A stretch of DNA of 64,000 nucleotides from Isoetes taiwanensis. Taxonomy: Eukaryota > Streptophyta > Lycopodiopsida > Isoetales > Isoetaceae. Below, one piece after another: positions 33,295-44,920 of this stretch. Position 1 is the stretch's first letter. Each line of letters starts with the position of its first letter. A program made the position numbers and the translations under genes. The notes under the pieces were generated by a model. That model ran no database searches and had not been told where the DNA came from. It saw only the letters and a program-made list of their open reading frames with translations. The stretch is from assembly GCA_021234155.1 (NCBI GenBank), contig JAJEKV010000064.1, forward strand, positions 4,278,001 through 4,342,000, in the 5' to 3' direction.

Positions 33295-33870
33295 ATCTAC
33301 TTACTTACAAAATGCTATTTTGAATGCTGTGCAGTTAGAGAATCCATGGCTGTTGAGCTCGTCGGAAGGACAGGCGATGGTTGAAAATCCGTGGGCGATT
33401 CGCATCCTGGGTGGCGCCATCCAACGGCCTTGATGTAATCCAAATATCACAGCCCTTACGAAGCATGGCGCTCAGCCATTTCATCTTGACCGTCCACGTT
33501 TATCGCCAACCTGATCCACACCTACTAAAGATTCCGCATGGTAATTCTACCCTAAGAGGCGCCTCACATGTAAATTTTTCTGTATTCACATGCAGTTCAT
33601 TTGAGACGGCCGGTTTGACGTTGAGCCGTTCGTCCACGAACTGCTGGAGCAGTTTACAGCTGAGCGGCTCCAACGGCTTGACGTCCGGCAAGTTTTTGCC
33701 GGTGACATGTGAAGCGTCCCTAACTAAACTCCCAAGGAGTTGCCATGCTATTTTTTTAAAACTCCCCTCCCGCCAACCATTTTTTCTAATTCTGAAGGTT
33801 ACACAATGGGGTGGAGGACCCCATCTCGAGCCAACGTCTCAAATATCATCCACTATCATGTTTAGCAAAG
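33295..33870. promoter_or_regulatory. Probable 5' region of the sugar transporter gene
   Basis: Sequence upstream of the first recognisable transporter exon, before the LINE-B fragment. It may hold a 5'-UTR exon: on the minus strand an ATG-containing stretch precedes a strong GTAAGTAAG donor near 33,300. No individual elements could be fixed. Confidence 0.3.
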
Positions 33871-34745
33871 GAAGGAAGGAAAGAAGGTATTTTTATCGTC
33901 CACGGAGACCAATTGGTCTATGGGACCCAATACAAAAAGCCGCCAGACAGTTTTGGATTTACTACCCGGATTAAAACCCCCCGGAAGTGTTTTCGAGGGA
34001 AAAACCGCGGGCAAAGAATCACCTGGCGACAAAACCATTCCAATATACGAAATGCAAAAACACACAAATATATACACTCACGTATCGTACCCATAGTGCC
34101 TGATCAGCGAGCAGCCAGGCGGGGGCAAAGGTGGGCTCGCAGATCCAAGACTTCCTCGAATGTAATGACCCTAGAGCACGCATCGACGTGTTCATCAAAG
34201 AAATGTAGGGGCAAGTCCTACTGCATTTAAGGAACATATCCGCCCGGACTGACCAATCCTTGGCAACTCGAAAGTGTGAGACTCCATCCTCAATGGCACC
34301 CGCTTGATGTTCTCGACAGAGCTCGCCCCGGCGGGCTCCCCAATCCACCGCCTGCCTCGAGCAAGGAGATGGTGGGCACCTGCGGCGTAATGGAGGCAAT
34401 GAGTCTCAAGGCTTCGGGGTACCGGGAACGCAGTAGAGTCATGGCCCCGCCAACGCTGGGTTGATGTGCTCCTTGTAATGGGCCGCTTTTGACCGCTTCT
34501 AGAGCCGGGGTTCCGAGCTTGCCAAGGAAGCAAGCGCCCGTGTATTCCCGCAGGCCGCGGACGACGGGCTCGTGGTCCACCGCGACGACTCAGGTTCCCG
34601 CACGCTCCATCCGGGCGAACCACTGATCTCTCTTACCCCTCCAACAGGCCCTGAGCCGCTGCGGGCCCATTGCCACAACGTAAGCCAGGTGCGGGAGCCG
34701 AGCGTCACCCATATTAACCACTTTCTGAAAATAGACGATGTGTAT
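33871..34745 (-). mobile_element. LINE-B copy 1, 5'-truncated 3' end
   Basis: Minus-strand retroelement 3' end. It matches the 3' part of the full LINE-B copy: TATCGTCCACGGAGACCAAT at its end, TATGGGACCCAA, ACTACCCGGATTAAAA, and the block from AGATCCAAGACTTCCTCGAA up to CCACTTTCTGAAAATA. The tail (left side on this strand) is a GGAAGGAAGGAAAGAAGG microsatellite. Coding sequence is broken throughout. Confidence 0.75.
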
Positions 34746-34965
34746 ACACCGTGTTTTATAGACAACCAGTTTTTTTCTGTGTTGTCATGTTAAAGCCAAA
34801 GTGAAAGAAAAAACACATGGTTTTTTTGGATTTTATGCTGGTTCGGACATGACAATGGATGATATTTAAGACGCTCGCATGAGGAGGCCTTGGGTACCCC
34901 ATTTTTTTAACGACATCGGTACCCCTTTCTTAACAGCCAGTTAACCAACTGGTAAGGCGAGACGA

Positions 34966-35410
34966 ATGCCAAAGCTAAATGCCATGCCGAACTGATTAGA
35001 CAATGCCAGTGATGAACAGAAGAATGTCGAAATGATTAGAATCGTCAATAGATCAAGGTTAGAATTTGATTCTTTGCCATTTTCGTATTTGCAGAAAGGA
35101 TGAATAGGCATTTCAAAAGTTGTATTTCAGGCATTTTAGAATGAAGAACATATGATGCTTTAGCATAAGTCAATTGAGCTATTTGGTTGTTGCCAAAGCT
35201 GAATGTCATGATGAACTGATTAGATAATGCCGGAGATGAACAGAAGAATGCCGAAATGATTAGAATTGTTTGAAGAATCAGTTTCAAGGTTAGAGTTTGA
35301 TTCTTCGCCATTTGCTTATTTTGCAAAAAATATAAATGGGCATTTAGAAATCTGTATTTTCGGCATTTTAGAATGAAGAAAATAGGATTCTTTAACATAA
35401 GTCAATTGAA
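34966..35410. repeat. Diverged tandem duplication, about 223-bp unit
   Basis: TGCCAAAGCTAAATGCCATG... at 34,966 recurs as TGCCAAAGCTGAATGTCATG... at 35,189. Both continue with AACTGATTAGA, GATGAACAGAAGAATG, GAAATGATTAGAAT, GGCATTTTAGAATGAAGAA and CATAAGTCAATTGA. Confidence 0.8.
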
Positions 35411-36039
35411 TTGATTGATTGTTGCATCATTATAGTCTGAACCATAATTCATAATGGTAATTTTATCTTTATATTGGAGATCTGGTTCCAATTGCTAAGA
35501 TATCTAGATTACTACTGTACTTTGTATTGGGGACATAATTATAAAATGGATTTGAGTGAAATACATGAGTCTATTTATTGTGTTCCATGATGTTTGGAGC
35601 TCTCGGTGTTAAGGAAATTAAACCATTTATTGAAGAATATTGGACCCACTTCTTGTCTTTATGTTTGAATCGTTTGGATTATTTCTCTTCCAAAAGCTAC
35701 ATTTGATGAAGTTTAACTATACTAATACATTCAATTTTTTCCTTTATCATAAGTCACGCTTTTCCTTTACATAATTTGGACATGTTTATTGTTGCAAGAT
35801 TATGGTCTGAACCTATTTTAGCATGGAAAAATTGGTTGATGTAGCTATGGCTATTTTCATAAATAGTGTCATGCTTTTCTTCACTTTTTCAATTTCACGG
35901 TGAATGCAATGGAGCTAAAAAGTCAAGAGAAAAGAAAATGAAAGAAGAAATAGGATTCATGGCTTTGGCATTATTTTTTATTTCGCATTGGCTTTTAGGA
36001 AGTTTAGCAAGTGTAAGAAGGGATTTTTGAGTCTTTCCT

Positions 36040-36394
36040 CGGCAATCAACATTTAATGAGGTAATTGAAACTCGTCCTTAGCCACTTTAATTCACTTGTC
36101 CGTGATAGCAAGTGGCTTGAGTTCTACCATATGGATTATGCTTCATTTGAGAAACTTGTTGACTTAATGTCCCTTACTTGATTGTTCCTAGTAGAAAGGT
36201 GAGAGAACAATGTTGAAGATTGTTTTCTGTGGATTAGGAGATGGCATGAGGTACAAAAGGATGAGAGACTTGTTCCAGGTTGGAAAATCCACAATTGAGA
36301 AATACACATATGTTATATGTGAGATTTTGTCTAACAGTCGCAAGCTTTTGAGAGTGTTTATACAAATTTCTAGAAGGGAAGAGTCGCAAAGAAT
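36040..36394 (+). pseudogene. PIF/Harbinger transposase relic (N-terminal HTH region)
   Basis: Seen: frames encoding SSLVRDSKWLEFYHMDYASF-EKLVDLM and, after a break, LKIVFCGLGDGMRYKRMRD, LFQVGKSTIEKYTYVICEIL. Known: Harbinger transposases have an N-terminal (F)R-M-x-x-x-x-F-x-x-L-(V/I) segment followed by a helix-turn-helix of the form LG-x-G-x-x-Y-R-x-x-x-x-x-F-x-V-G-K-S-T-(I/V). The catalytic DDE part is absent; the relic is cut off by the LINE-B copy 2 tail. Confidence 0.6.
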
Positions 36395-36520
36395 AGAATG
36401 GAATAGAATAGAATAGAAGGGTTTCTATCGTCCACGAAGACCAATCGACCTATAGTTACGAACAAAATGGTGCAGCGGACTTATTATGTCCGAGTTAAAA
36501 AACCTCCATCCCATAGGGTC
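36395..36520 (-). mobile_element. LINE-B copy 2, very short 3' fragment
   Basis: Shares TATCGTCCACGAAGACCAAT and a later GTCCGAGTTAAAAAACCTCC with LINE-B copies 1 and 3. The tail is (GAATA)n-like microsatellite at 36,395-36,418. Inserted in the Harbinger relic. Confidence 0.6.
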
Positions 36521-38299
36521 TACCATGTGGTAACTTCCAACAAGATAATAGGAATGTGAGAGAAATCGATATAAAACCTTATGTGCTTGGCGATAAAGCA
36601 TATTCATCTCGTGAATTTTGTATGAAAATCTTCAATATAAAGCAAGGCCAAGTTGTGAATGAGAACACATTTAGAATCTTGAAGGGTAAATTTTAGGTTT
36701 TGGACAATTTAAGATAGACAGACATATTCTACTGTAATTATATAATTAAGTTCTAGTCAAGTCACTGCCACCCCTAGCTACAACAAGTCCGCCAACAAGT
36801 AGAGTTAAACCTAGCTTCTATACTTGAATACTCCTTTTGATATGCTTATAAATCGCTATGCAGGTTCCTTATGGGATTAAGCAGGTAGAATACAATTTGA
36901 AGTACTGATGATTTTATCTTTGTATTGGAAATCCATTGTCCAGAATTCCAATTGCTAGGATGTATAGATTACGGCCGTATTTGCTAATACATTTCCAAGG
37001 GTTTGAAACTTACATTTTCAGACTTTTTTTGTTTTATATCAATAATGGTAAGTCATTCTCCTTTTATGTTATTGAGACTCTGAAAACTCGTGCAATTGTC
37101 TATTTCGGTCAAACTACATATTCTTGCATTAACATGATGCAATTGTCTATTATGGTGCAAACTCATGCATTAACATGTACCATCCATTTTCTTCAGCTTT
37201 AGTTTGATATAATTGGTCAACAACATATAAGAGATCGATGATTTGTTTTCTCTTCTTCTCAAGTATAAGCACAACTTGTACTTCTGAATATGTTCTTGAC
37301 GTGGGAATCCAAAGTATAAATAGAATAGAATAGAATATGATTTTATCGTCCACGGAGACCAACTGGCCTATGGGACCCAAGTACAAAAGAGAGTAAACAG
37401 CGATTACTACCGGGATTAAAAACCCCAGCCAGAAGGTTTCGGAGGAAAAACCTTAGTAGCAATAAGGATGCCGACATACCGCCTGATTATATACATAATC
37501 ATCACAAATCGCCGAGGTTAATGCCGGACGGGGGCATAAGCGAGTCCCGGCAGATCCATTACCTCCCGGAGGTACTGATCCCAACAAGCCTACAGAGGCC
37601 GCGGCGAAAGAGCTCATGCAAGGCCCGATGGGGCACAACTAACCGAGCATACCGAGCTGGGATATGCTCTACGCCGACGGGCCCGGAGGGCGTGACTTTC
37701 ATCCTCAATGCCGCCTCGCTGGACAAAGACGACGGACTCTGCCCTCACGCTGCGGCCCCGAATCCATCTCCCCGTCTCAATGCGGAGGTGGTGTGCACTC
37801 GTATGAATGGAAGCAATCACCCCGCTTTTCATGGGTAGATGGGTGCGCAGGTAGTGGTGTGGGCCCCTCGTGAGCATGGGATTAACCTGCTGTCGATAAT
37901 TTGCCACCTTGACATGTGACGGGGGCCTCTCAGATCCCAAAGCTTGGCCATGAAGCAAGCATCCAAGTATCGCTTCAAGGCAACGCGTTCCTTCGGTGTA
38001 TGCACTTTGGTCCACATCCGTGGTGCCTCGCACATTCCATAGCGAGAACCACCGGGCTTGCTTGTCTTTCCAAAGAAGCTTTGAGTCATTTGCGGGCCCA
38101 TCGCCATCGCCAAAGCAAGGTTGGGCAGCCGGGCTTCATCCATAGCCACCACCTTCCGGAAGTAAATAATGTGACGTTCCAGAGACCCTCTCAGAATGGA
38201 AGGAAGCCCGTCTCTTGGAGCAAGATCGATATGGGACCGTGGATTTCACTCAAAGGTGCCGGCCAAGAAAGCCTTCGTACTGCTCTAGATCGTTCCAAG

Positions 38300-39790
38300 T
38301 GGTGAGGGATATCACTTTGGCCCCCACACACACGCCCCATAGAGGAGGACCCGGTTCAACCAAGGCCCCGAACAAGTGTGCTGGTGACCCCATGCATACT
38401 GGCTACGCCTTCAGGATTGTTGTTTTGCATTGCATACGTGGCTTTCGAGCTGCGCAGTGACCCGTGAAACGATGGATGCATCCCGGTGTGTGGTAGTAGA
38501 AAACTTAATGCCCAAATACTTATAAGATCGAGCCACCTCCACTACCGCCCTTTGGTAAGTGAATGAGGGAAGACGTGGGTGCCGGGATGATGGGACAAAG
38601 AAGCACCCTTGTCTTGGCCAAGTTAACTCTCATGTCGCTGAATTGGCGAAAGTGTCCAAAGCATCCGGTGGCGTTGCATGTCCCTCGGGGTATATGCGAA
38701 GCAGGTCAACATCATCAGCATATATGAGTTGCCGGATTATGTGGTGCATCAGCGCCTCCCGGGTGCTCGCCTAGCCATTCTTCTAGCTGGTCAATGTACA
38801 AGCCGAAGAGCGTCGGGGATAGAGGGCAGCCCCGGGCGCACCCCAATGCTACTAACAACGGGCTCCCCGACGGTGTGAGACGACCGAGCAAGCCTCGTGA
38901 TAGTGCGTATATAGCATTCTCGCAAGTCGACGGGGGTCCCTAGGTCGTTTTCAATGGGTCCCACAACTTATCCCCGAGGCACGCGTGTCAAAAGCCTTTT
39001 GCGAAATCCACAAAGCAACAAAGCGATGCATTTCGGGCGTTGATTCCGGCTATCCTCTATGAGTGTTCGCAGAGTGAAAATATGGTCAATAGTAGAATGC
39101 GGGGGCGGAGGCCCCGCAAGCGGCGGTGAGCCCGACTTCTCCATCCCTCCGCCCAAAGTGTCAATCGCTGCTCAAGAATCCCGCAAGCAACTTGGCAAAG
39201 ACAGAACTGACCATAATGGTACGATAGTTGGCTAGGCTGTGGGGGTCCCCTGCTTTGTATATGGGCACAACTCTACTGGTAGTCCAGTGCGGGGGGAAGC
39301 CTTCTTGCAATGCCCTGTTGAAGAGTGCCTTGGAGAACCGGCACCATTGGGGCCCGCCCACTTGAGAAGCTCTCGCACCGCATACCATCCAAATCTGCCT
39401 GCCTTCCGGTTAGCGGCGCTATGTGCCCATTATGACATCCCCTTCAGTAATGACCAGTGCTAGGCCTGTCTGCGGAGGTACTGGTGCCCGGCTTCCCATT
39501 GGGTCATACAGCTGCTGCAAGTATCTCACCCATTGTTCCGGGGTAATATTTCCTGTGGGCTGTGCAGGCCGTGTCAGAACATGAATTGTTCCATCTCCTC
39601 CCCATTTAAACAATTCGATGCATATCCCATCTAAATCATGTGTTTTATTGCTCTCCATGCCAGAAATAGTTTCTCTAACATCGGCCTTAGAAGAAAGATC
39701 AGCATCCCAAGATATTAAAGGCATCCCTTCAATGTTACTTTTGGCGTAAATATCCTGGACCATTTTTAGCAGATCGTCCATATCAAGCAC
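38300..39790 (-). pseudogene. LINE-B reverse transcriptase (broken)
   Basis: Seen: ISGMESNKTHDLDGICIELF with KWGG (RT domain start, normally K-x-P-G-x-D-G-I), then FPPHWTTSRVVPIYKAGD, SLANYRTIMVSSVFAKLLAG, and, in another frame, IYADDVDLLR with the catalytic YADD at 38,711-38,722. At least three frame changes separate these blocks. It would copy the element RNA at a nicked target; this copy cannot. Confidence 0.7.
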
Positions 39791-40945
39791 AGGCTGTTCA
39801 CCTGGAGAAACAAGCGTTTCTTAGCTCTCAAGAGCTTTTTGTACCAGCTTGGTTTCCTTATGCATCCGGTTGGCAGCTTAGACCTCGCTTCTTTGCACTC
39901 GTTATCCCACCACGAATTACATGGTTTCCCTTTTACAAATTGCCTCGTGAAACCAAATACTTTCCCAGCAGCCTGGCGGATCATATCAGTGAAGTGCTTG
40001 GCATCTATGGCCATCGTATCTGTCCAATGGAATTGAGCGACCATTTCCTCTACTAACACCCGGTATGGCATGCATAATTTATAGTTTACTTTCAGTCTAG
40101 GATGGAAAGGGAGGCGCGCAGCAGCAGTGGCAACATGGTTGGATTTCAGCGTGACATGCAAAGGGAGGTGATCTGACTCAGACATCTTTGTGCCCACATG
40201 ACAAGAGTGGACCATGTCCAAGCTACCTGCCAGCAGATAATCTATGGTACTTGCCCCTGAATGATTCATGCAAGTGAAACTTCCAGAGTCTGGAAATTTC
40301 GATATGCCATTGACAATTTTCAAATGGCAAATAGTGCCAAGCTCAAGCAGGAAGTCACCCATCACGTTAGAGATTTTATCTTCTGAGGATCTACAAAATA
40401 AGGGCTCTGTAATCTCCTGCATCTGGACATCAGATACATCAACATACCTTTTTGACTGGTCACTACTCGTCCGCGCATTGAAGTCTCCGAGGAGGAAAAC
40501 TTCACCCTGTGACATGAATTGTAAAGTGTCTGCACAAAGCCTTTGAAAAGGGTCATCTCTATTAAATTCCTTGCTGTGGTATAGAGTGGCATTCAAAGGA
40601 GCAAGATAGCACGCTGCCACATATAAATCCTTGCTCTTTGTTTTAATTTTCAGCCATAGGTATTGCCTATTTGTGTCCTCTGAAACAATTTGTATGCTAG
40701 AAGCAATGTGCTCCCTGCTGTAAACTGCAATCCCTCCATAACCTCGGCCTGCTCCAGCAGTTTTCTCATTCCATACATGCCCTACTAATACAAATCCAGG
40801 CACATCAGGGAGTGATCGGAATTGGTGCTCCCACGTTTCAGTAAAGATTAAGATATCCTTTTTGTTCCAACTATTAGAGGTTGCATTGATCTTGGCTTGA
40901 TGTAAGCCATGAGCATTCCACAGACTGACATTCAGAACCCAATCT
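39790..40945 (-). CDS. LINE-B endonuclease (EEP family)
   Basis: Seen: LNVSLWNAHGLHQAK, IFTETWEHQFRSLPD, GRGYGGIAVYSRE, YLWLKIKTKSKDLYVAACY, VFLLGDFNART (GDFN motif), IDYLLAGS and MSESDHLPLHVTLK (SDH motif). Known: these are the N-x-x-G, E-T-W, Y-x-P, GDFN-R and SDH blocks of apurinic-type endonucleases that nick the target for non-LTR retrotransposition. The frame is open over the whole domain, running on into W-W-D-x-E-C-K (typical linker before RT). Confidence 0.8.
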
Positions 40946-40947
40946 CC

Positions 40948-41652
40948 CTAACTACATTTCCTGTTCGTGATTACGGCCTTGCCATTCTGGTCTAAGTAGG
41001 CAACATAACCAGAATTTCTAGCATCTTTCACTCTTGCCCATTCCCTTTTTCTTACTTCAATTTGTGACGGAGTCAGATCATGATCTAACCATATTCCTTT
41101 CACTCCTTTCAAGACTGCCCTGTTAAGCATGATCCTATCCCTTGCTTCCTTGCTTGGGAACCTAACCAAAATGGGGCGTGTGTGGTATCCTGGCTTGCCT
41201 AGCCTCTTTCCAGAAATAAAATTTGGCTCGTGAAGGTGCATGGTATCCCTGAAAAATTTTCGGATTACCTCTGATGTGTTTTCTTCTTCCTCTTCACTAA
41301 TACCGGATATCTTCAAATTCTTTGCCTGCGAATCTGTCTCAGTCTGCTCTAATGCAACATGCTCTCTATAAAGCTTCATTTGTTCTTGTGTTGTTTCTGC
41401 AATCAGGTTGGCCAGATTGGATTCCAGGGTACGAATTTGCTCTTTATAGTCCGCTGGTGGATTAGATTCCGCCAACGGCCTCTCCTTCTGCGCGACCAGT
41501 TCAACCGTTTCCCGAAGTGCAACCACTTCAGATCGCAGCCCCTTGATCTCTGAACTTAATTCATTGATCAGAGATATCAGGTGAGCGGAATCGCCATCGT
41601 ATTCCAGTAGGTCACCCGCACCGGGTGACCCATTCTTCTTCTTGGGTGGCAT
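40948..41652 (-). CDS. LINE-B ORF1 protein (coiled coil plus RRM-like domain)
   Basis: Seen: ATG at 41652 (complement of CAT), MPPKKKNGSPGAGDLLEYD, a long coiled coil (LINELSSEIKGLRSEVVALR; EQIRTLESNLANLIAE), then NLKISGISEEEEENTSEVI, RPILVRFPSKEARDRIM and LTPSQIEVRKREWARVKDAR. Known: L1-type ORF1p is an RNA-binding chaperone with coiled coil, RRM and C-terminal domain; this matches that plan (234 codons). Intact; its stop overlaps the start of the endonuclease frame. Confidence 0.75.
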   Translation of the reverse strand: MPPKKKNGSPGAGDLLEYDGDSAHLISLINELSSEIKGLRSEVVALRETVELVAQKERPLAESNPPADYKEQIRTLESNLANLIAETTQEQMKLYREHVALEQTETDSQAKNLKISGISEEEEENTSEVIRKFFRDTMHLHEPNFISGKRLGKPGYHTRPILVRFPSKEARDRIMLNRAVLKGVKGIWLDHDLTPSQIEVRKREWARVKDARNSGYVAYLDQNGKAVITNRKCS

Positions 41653-42673
41653 ACGAAAACCTACCTAAGGCGCCAGGCGGAAGCGACCAAAAAAATAAAT
41701 CGCCAATTGAGAAAGTCCAAGTGATCTAAGGCTTTCTTTTGTCTTTACATAAAACAGAACTTCACTTCACTTGCTTGTATTTTCACACCTAAAGCTAAGA
41801 ATTCATATGCAATCAAGACTCATTCTTGCATGTGTAGAAACTTTATCTCATGTTATGATGCATATTTCGAAACATTATTCAAAACGATGCTCCTCGCTTG
41901 TAAAGGTCTCATGTTAGTATGCATATTTTGAAACGTTATTTGAAAGGATGCTCTTGATTTGTATTACAGAATAGAGTAAGAATGCAAATTCCTATTCTGG
42001 AATAGCATAAGACTCCTATGTGTATTCCGGAATAGCTAGCGTAAGTGTGCAAGATTCTATTTTGGAATAGCACAAGACAACACGGGTATTCGAAAATCCT
42101 ATTCCGGAATATAGTAGAAATATGAAAACACTGACTAGGTTGTTCTCTAGATAGAGTTTGGCATGCTCTGATTAGTTATTCTTTGCACTAGCAAAAACTT
42201 TATGTTTACATTTCCTTCACAACTTGAACTTCTTGTTTAATGTTCATACTTTAAATTGTAATCTATTACAAATTCACCTCCTTTTGTCGTGTGTTCATAA
42301 TAACCCAGTGCTAGAAAAATAAATGTAGTTGAAACGACATATACTAAATTATAACACGATGATGTTAATGATTTAACCCCTAAAAAGCGCTATTTCAAGA
42401 TGCTGATATGTTGACCCCGTGATAAAAAATAATAATTTTCTGCTAAAATAGCACATATTAAATTGTAATCACCATGAGTTTTTGAACTTCACCTCTAAAA
42501 AGGGCCATTTCGAATGGTTAATGTGTTTTTTAGAAGGGAATCTTCAATCGAGAGTGCTGCAATACTCTCGTTTAATATGCAACTGTGTTTAATGTAAAGA
42601 AGACCATTTTCTTTACATTGTGAGAAATTTGAATCAACCAAGTATATATAAGGCAGATCTAAATAATATTTTG

Positions 42674-42812
42674 CCCTTCGGGGCATGGTCTAGTGGCAGG
42701 ACCTTAAGCCACCACACTCGAGGTCATGGGTTCAAATCTGGTCAATATCCGTCTTGTAATGGAGATTTTAACAATCCATTGCCTCGAGGTCACGAGTTTA
42801 AGTACGACCAAC
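42674..42812 (+). mobile_element. tRNA-derived SINE
   Basis: Seen: GGGGCATGGTCTAGTGGCAGG (A-box TGGTCTAGTGGC) and, 40 bases on, GGTCATGGGTTCAAATCTGG (B-box GGTTCAAATC). Spacing and order fit a tRNA-type RNA polymerase III promoter. The head does not close as a functional tRNA acceptor stem. A second, degenerate B-box-like GAGGTCACGAGTTTAAGTAC follows at about 42,785, suggesting a dimeric structure. Confidence 0.6.
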
Positions 42813-43220
42813 CGATCCTGTGGTAGAGACCTTAAACTTGCCATATATACTTGATATTCAAATGCAAAGCAGCTTCATGATGAATAGAATGACGTCCTTC
42901 AATTTAAAAAAATACTAGCCTTCAAATGCAAAATACTAGCCTTCAAATGCAAAGATCTAATAAAGGGTAACGATCCTGTGGTAGAGACCTTAAACTTGCC
43001 ATATATACTTGATATTCAAATGCAAAGCAGCTTCATGATGAATAGAATGACGTCCTTCAATTTAAAAAAATACTAGCCTTCAAATGCAAAATACTAGCCT
43101 TCAAATGCAAAGATCTAATAAAGGGTAAGGAGGCATGTGATGATGAATAGAATGACGTCCTTCAATTTAAAAAAATACTAGCCTTCAAATGCAAAGATCT
43201 AACAAAGGGTAAGGGAGGCA
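42813..43220. repeat. 158-bp tandem repeat, two and a half copies
   Basis: CGATCCTGTGGTAGAGACCT begins at 42813 and 42971. Both run through GCAGCTTCATGATGAATAGA, ATACTAGCCTTCAAATGCAA and AAGATCTAATAAAGGGTAA; a partial third copy starts near 43,139. The unit includes the SINE-like tail, so it arose after that insertion. Confidence 0.9.
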
Positions 43221-43735
43221 CTGGATGAAATTTTAGGTAACGGAATATGATAACAGAGCCGAACATTCCACAATATCTATATTTAAGTGCGGTGGTAAAA
43301 GAATCCTTGAGGCTACATGTTTCAATTCCTCTTTTAATAGGAATGAACGTGAGAAAGAAAAAAGTAGCAGGCTATGACATTCCTGCAAGGAACAATGTTC
43401 TAGTGAATGTATGGAATCTAGAAAACAATCCAACATATTGGAATGAGCCAGAAGTGTTCAATCCAGACAAGTTCATGGGCAAAAATAAGAAAGCAAATGG
43501 AAATAATATTGAATTTGTGCTATTTGGGGCAGGAAAAGGGTATCATATGTTGGCAATGGCAATTCTTTCTCCAATTTGTAGAGACTTTAGTCATTCCAGA
43601 GCAGGGCAGATGACTGAAGGTGGTGATGATGTACGAATCATCATGCCACTAAAATTTAGCAAAAAACTTGGAAGTTATAACACTGCTAATACTGATAGCA
43701 ACGTGGGAAAAAGAAGCAATGACAACAATAGCTGA
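43208..43735 (+). pseudogene. Cytochrome P450 pseudogene (last-exon fragment)
   Basis: Seen: LDEILGNG, a frameshift, then ITEPNIPQYLYLSAVVKESL with E-S-L-R (K-helix E-x-x-R), AGYDIPARNNVLVNVWNLEN, PTYWNEPEVFNPDKFMG (PERF-type) and IEFVLFGAGKGYHMLAMAI, then PLKF. Known: plant A-type P450s read F-G-A-G-R-R-x-C-P-G here; the heme-ligand Cys is missing, replaced by GAGKGYHM. With the frameshift and missing N-terminal two thirds this cannot be functional. It resembles CYP71-clan sequences; the family is not resolved. Confidence 0.85.
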
Positions 43736-43900
43736 TGGAATATACTCTAGTCATCCGTTCACCAAAATGAAAGGAGGACTCAAAAGTACTGAAGGGGTAT
43801 TGTAGGTTGAGTTTCTGAAAGTAACACAATATTCCTCACAAATACTATAACCATCGTCTAACATTAACCATCCTCTAACTCCCGTACCATCCTCTAACAT

Positions 43901-44434
43901 ATGTTATCACGCTTTAACTTAGAGCTTTTGAATGGTAGTGAGTTAAAGTGTTGGTTTCCTTCTTTGAAGATATTGGATGTAGATGTGCAGAAGGAATATC
44001 CCATTGGTGATAAACAGCAAAATATGGATATGTCTGCAAATCCTACAGAAGTTGCTCCAGAGAATCTGGATGAAAGGAAGGTATCTGGTTCGCAAGAATG
44101 TAAAAAAGATATAGAAGCAGTTCCAATGGTGGTTGGTGAGGATGTTCATGATTCATCACCAGATGAAGCGATGGAAAAATGTTCCAATGATGAGTTGGCA
44201 TGGCAAAGTCCTAAAAAGCGTAAAAGTAAAGCAAGGGTGAAGCATAACCTGAATAACGGTGATATCATAGAGTCAGGGACTGGTGATGATTCATCTGAGG
44301 AGGAAGATAGGCACAAGGATAGTTGTGGTCTAAATTCCTTTATTGCTGGCGATATTAGTGAGCATAACATGGACCAGGCCTTGGTATTATATAAGCCACA
44401 GGAAACTGAGGTAAAAGTGGGAAAAGCCTCATGA
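43901..44434 (+). pseudogene. LINE-A 5' open frame (ORF1-related, unrecognised)
   Basis: 177 codons, strongly charged: NLDERKVSGSQECKKDIEAV, a basic KKRKSKARVKHN patch, an acidic DDSSEEEDRHKD patch, ending just before the endonuclease start. Similar linker-like frames precede the endonuclease in plant L1 elements. No zinc knuckle is seen, and the first codon is not reliable. Confidence 0.45.
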
Positions 44435-44479
44435 AAAAAGAGGAGGAAGAAGAAATCCAAAATACCTCATATTTAAGAT

Positions 44480-44920
44480 CATGTCTTGGAATGTGAGATA
44501 AGCACGTTCATCTCCTCAAAAACGGCAGAGGTTGGCTAATTTAATTAAACACATTAATCCAGATATTTTATGTATTCAAGAGCATAAATGTGATAGTTGT
44601 TTGGGAAGCAAACTTCTGCTATAATAAGTACTTCAGGCAAGGCTCGGGGTGGTACAATGATAGCCTGGAGTATGGATGTTCATGTCACATTTACAGCAAA
44701 AGATAAATTTGGAAGGTGGACAGTAATTAAATGGAAGCAAGGACTTCAAGAATGTGGTATCATTAATGTATATGCATCTAATATTCCTAGAAAAAGAGCA
44801 ACTTTATGGGCTTCTTTATGTAATAAACTACCAAAATGGGGAGAAAATGTGGCTTGGCTTTTAGTAGGGGATTTCAATATGGTCGAATCAGCACAAGACA
44901 GATTAGGTGGTGCAAACTGA
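44480..44920 (+). pseudogene. LINE-A endonuclease (EEP), interrupted
   Basis: IMSWNVR followed by a stop (normally WNVRGL), RQRLANLIKHINPDILCIQE, HK, GTMIAWSMDVHV, then ECGIINVYASNIPRKRA and WLLVGDFNMVESAQDRLGG (GDFN motif). Later pieces (44,990-45,100: FTWTNNWVGPG, ARHDRMYANG) continue the domain in other frames. Endonuclease that would nick the genomic target. Confidence 0.75.

Larger units (their letters stand above)
37322..41660 (-). mobile_element. LINE-B copy 3, near full-length non-LTR retrotransposon
   Basis: Seen on the minus strand: ORF1 (41652-40948), endonuclease (about 40,940-39,790), reverse transcriptase (about 39,770-38,300) and a 3' region ending near 37,335 in a (TATTC)n tail, read as AATAGAATAGAATAGAATA on the plus strand. 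No RNase H or zinc-knuckle was noted. ORF1 and the endonuclease are largely open; the RT region is broken by several stops and frameshifts. The clade is unclear; the pentanucleotide tail separates it from the poly(A)-tailed LINE-A in this window. Confidence 0.85.

Noticed and set aside
35045..35398. 117-codon minus-strand frame with a hydrophobic stretch
   Set aside because: Lies over a diverged tandem duplication and shows the same repeat twice; no gene evidence.
42674..42745. Functional tRNA gene
   Set aside because: A and B boxes are present but no acceptor or anticodon stem pairing of a working tRNA; SINE is a better call.
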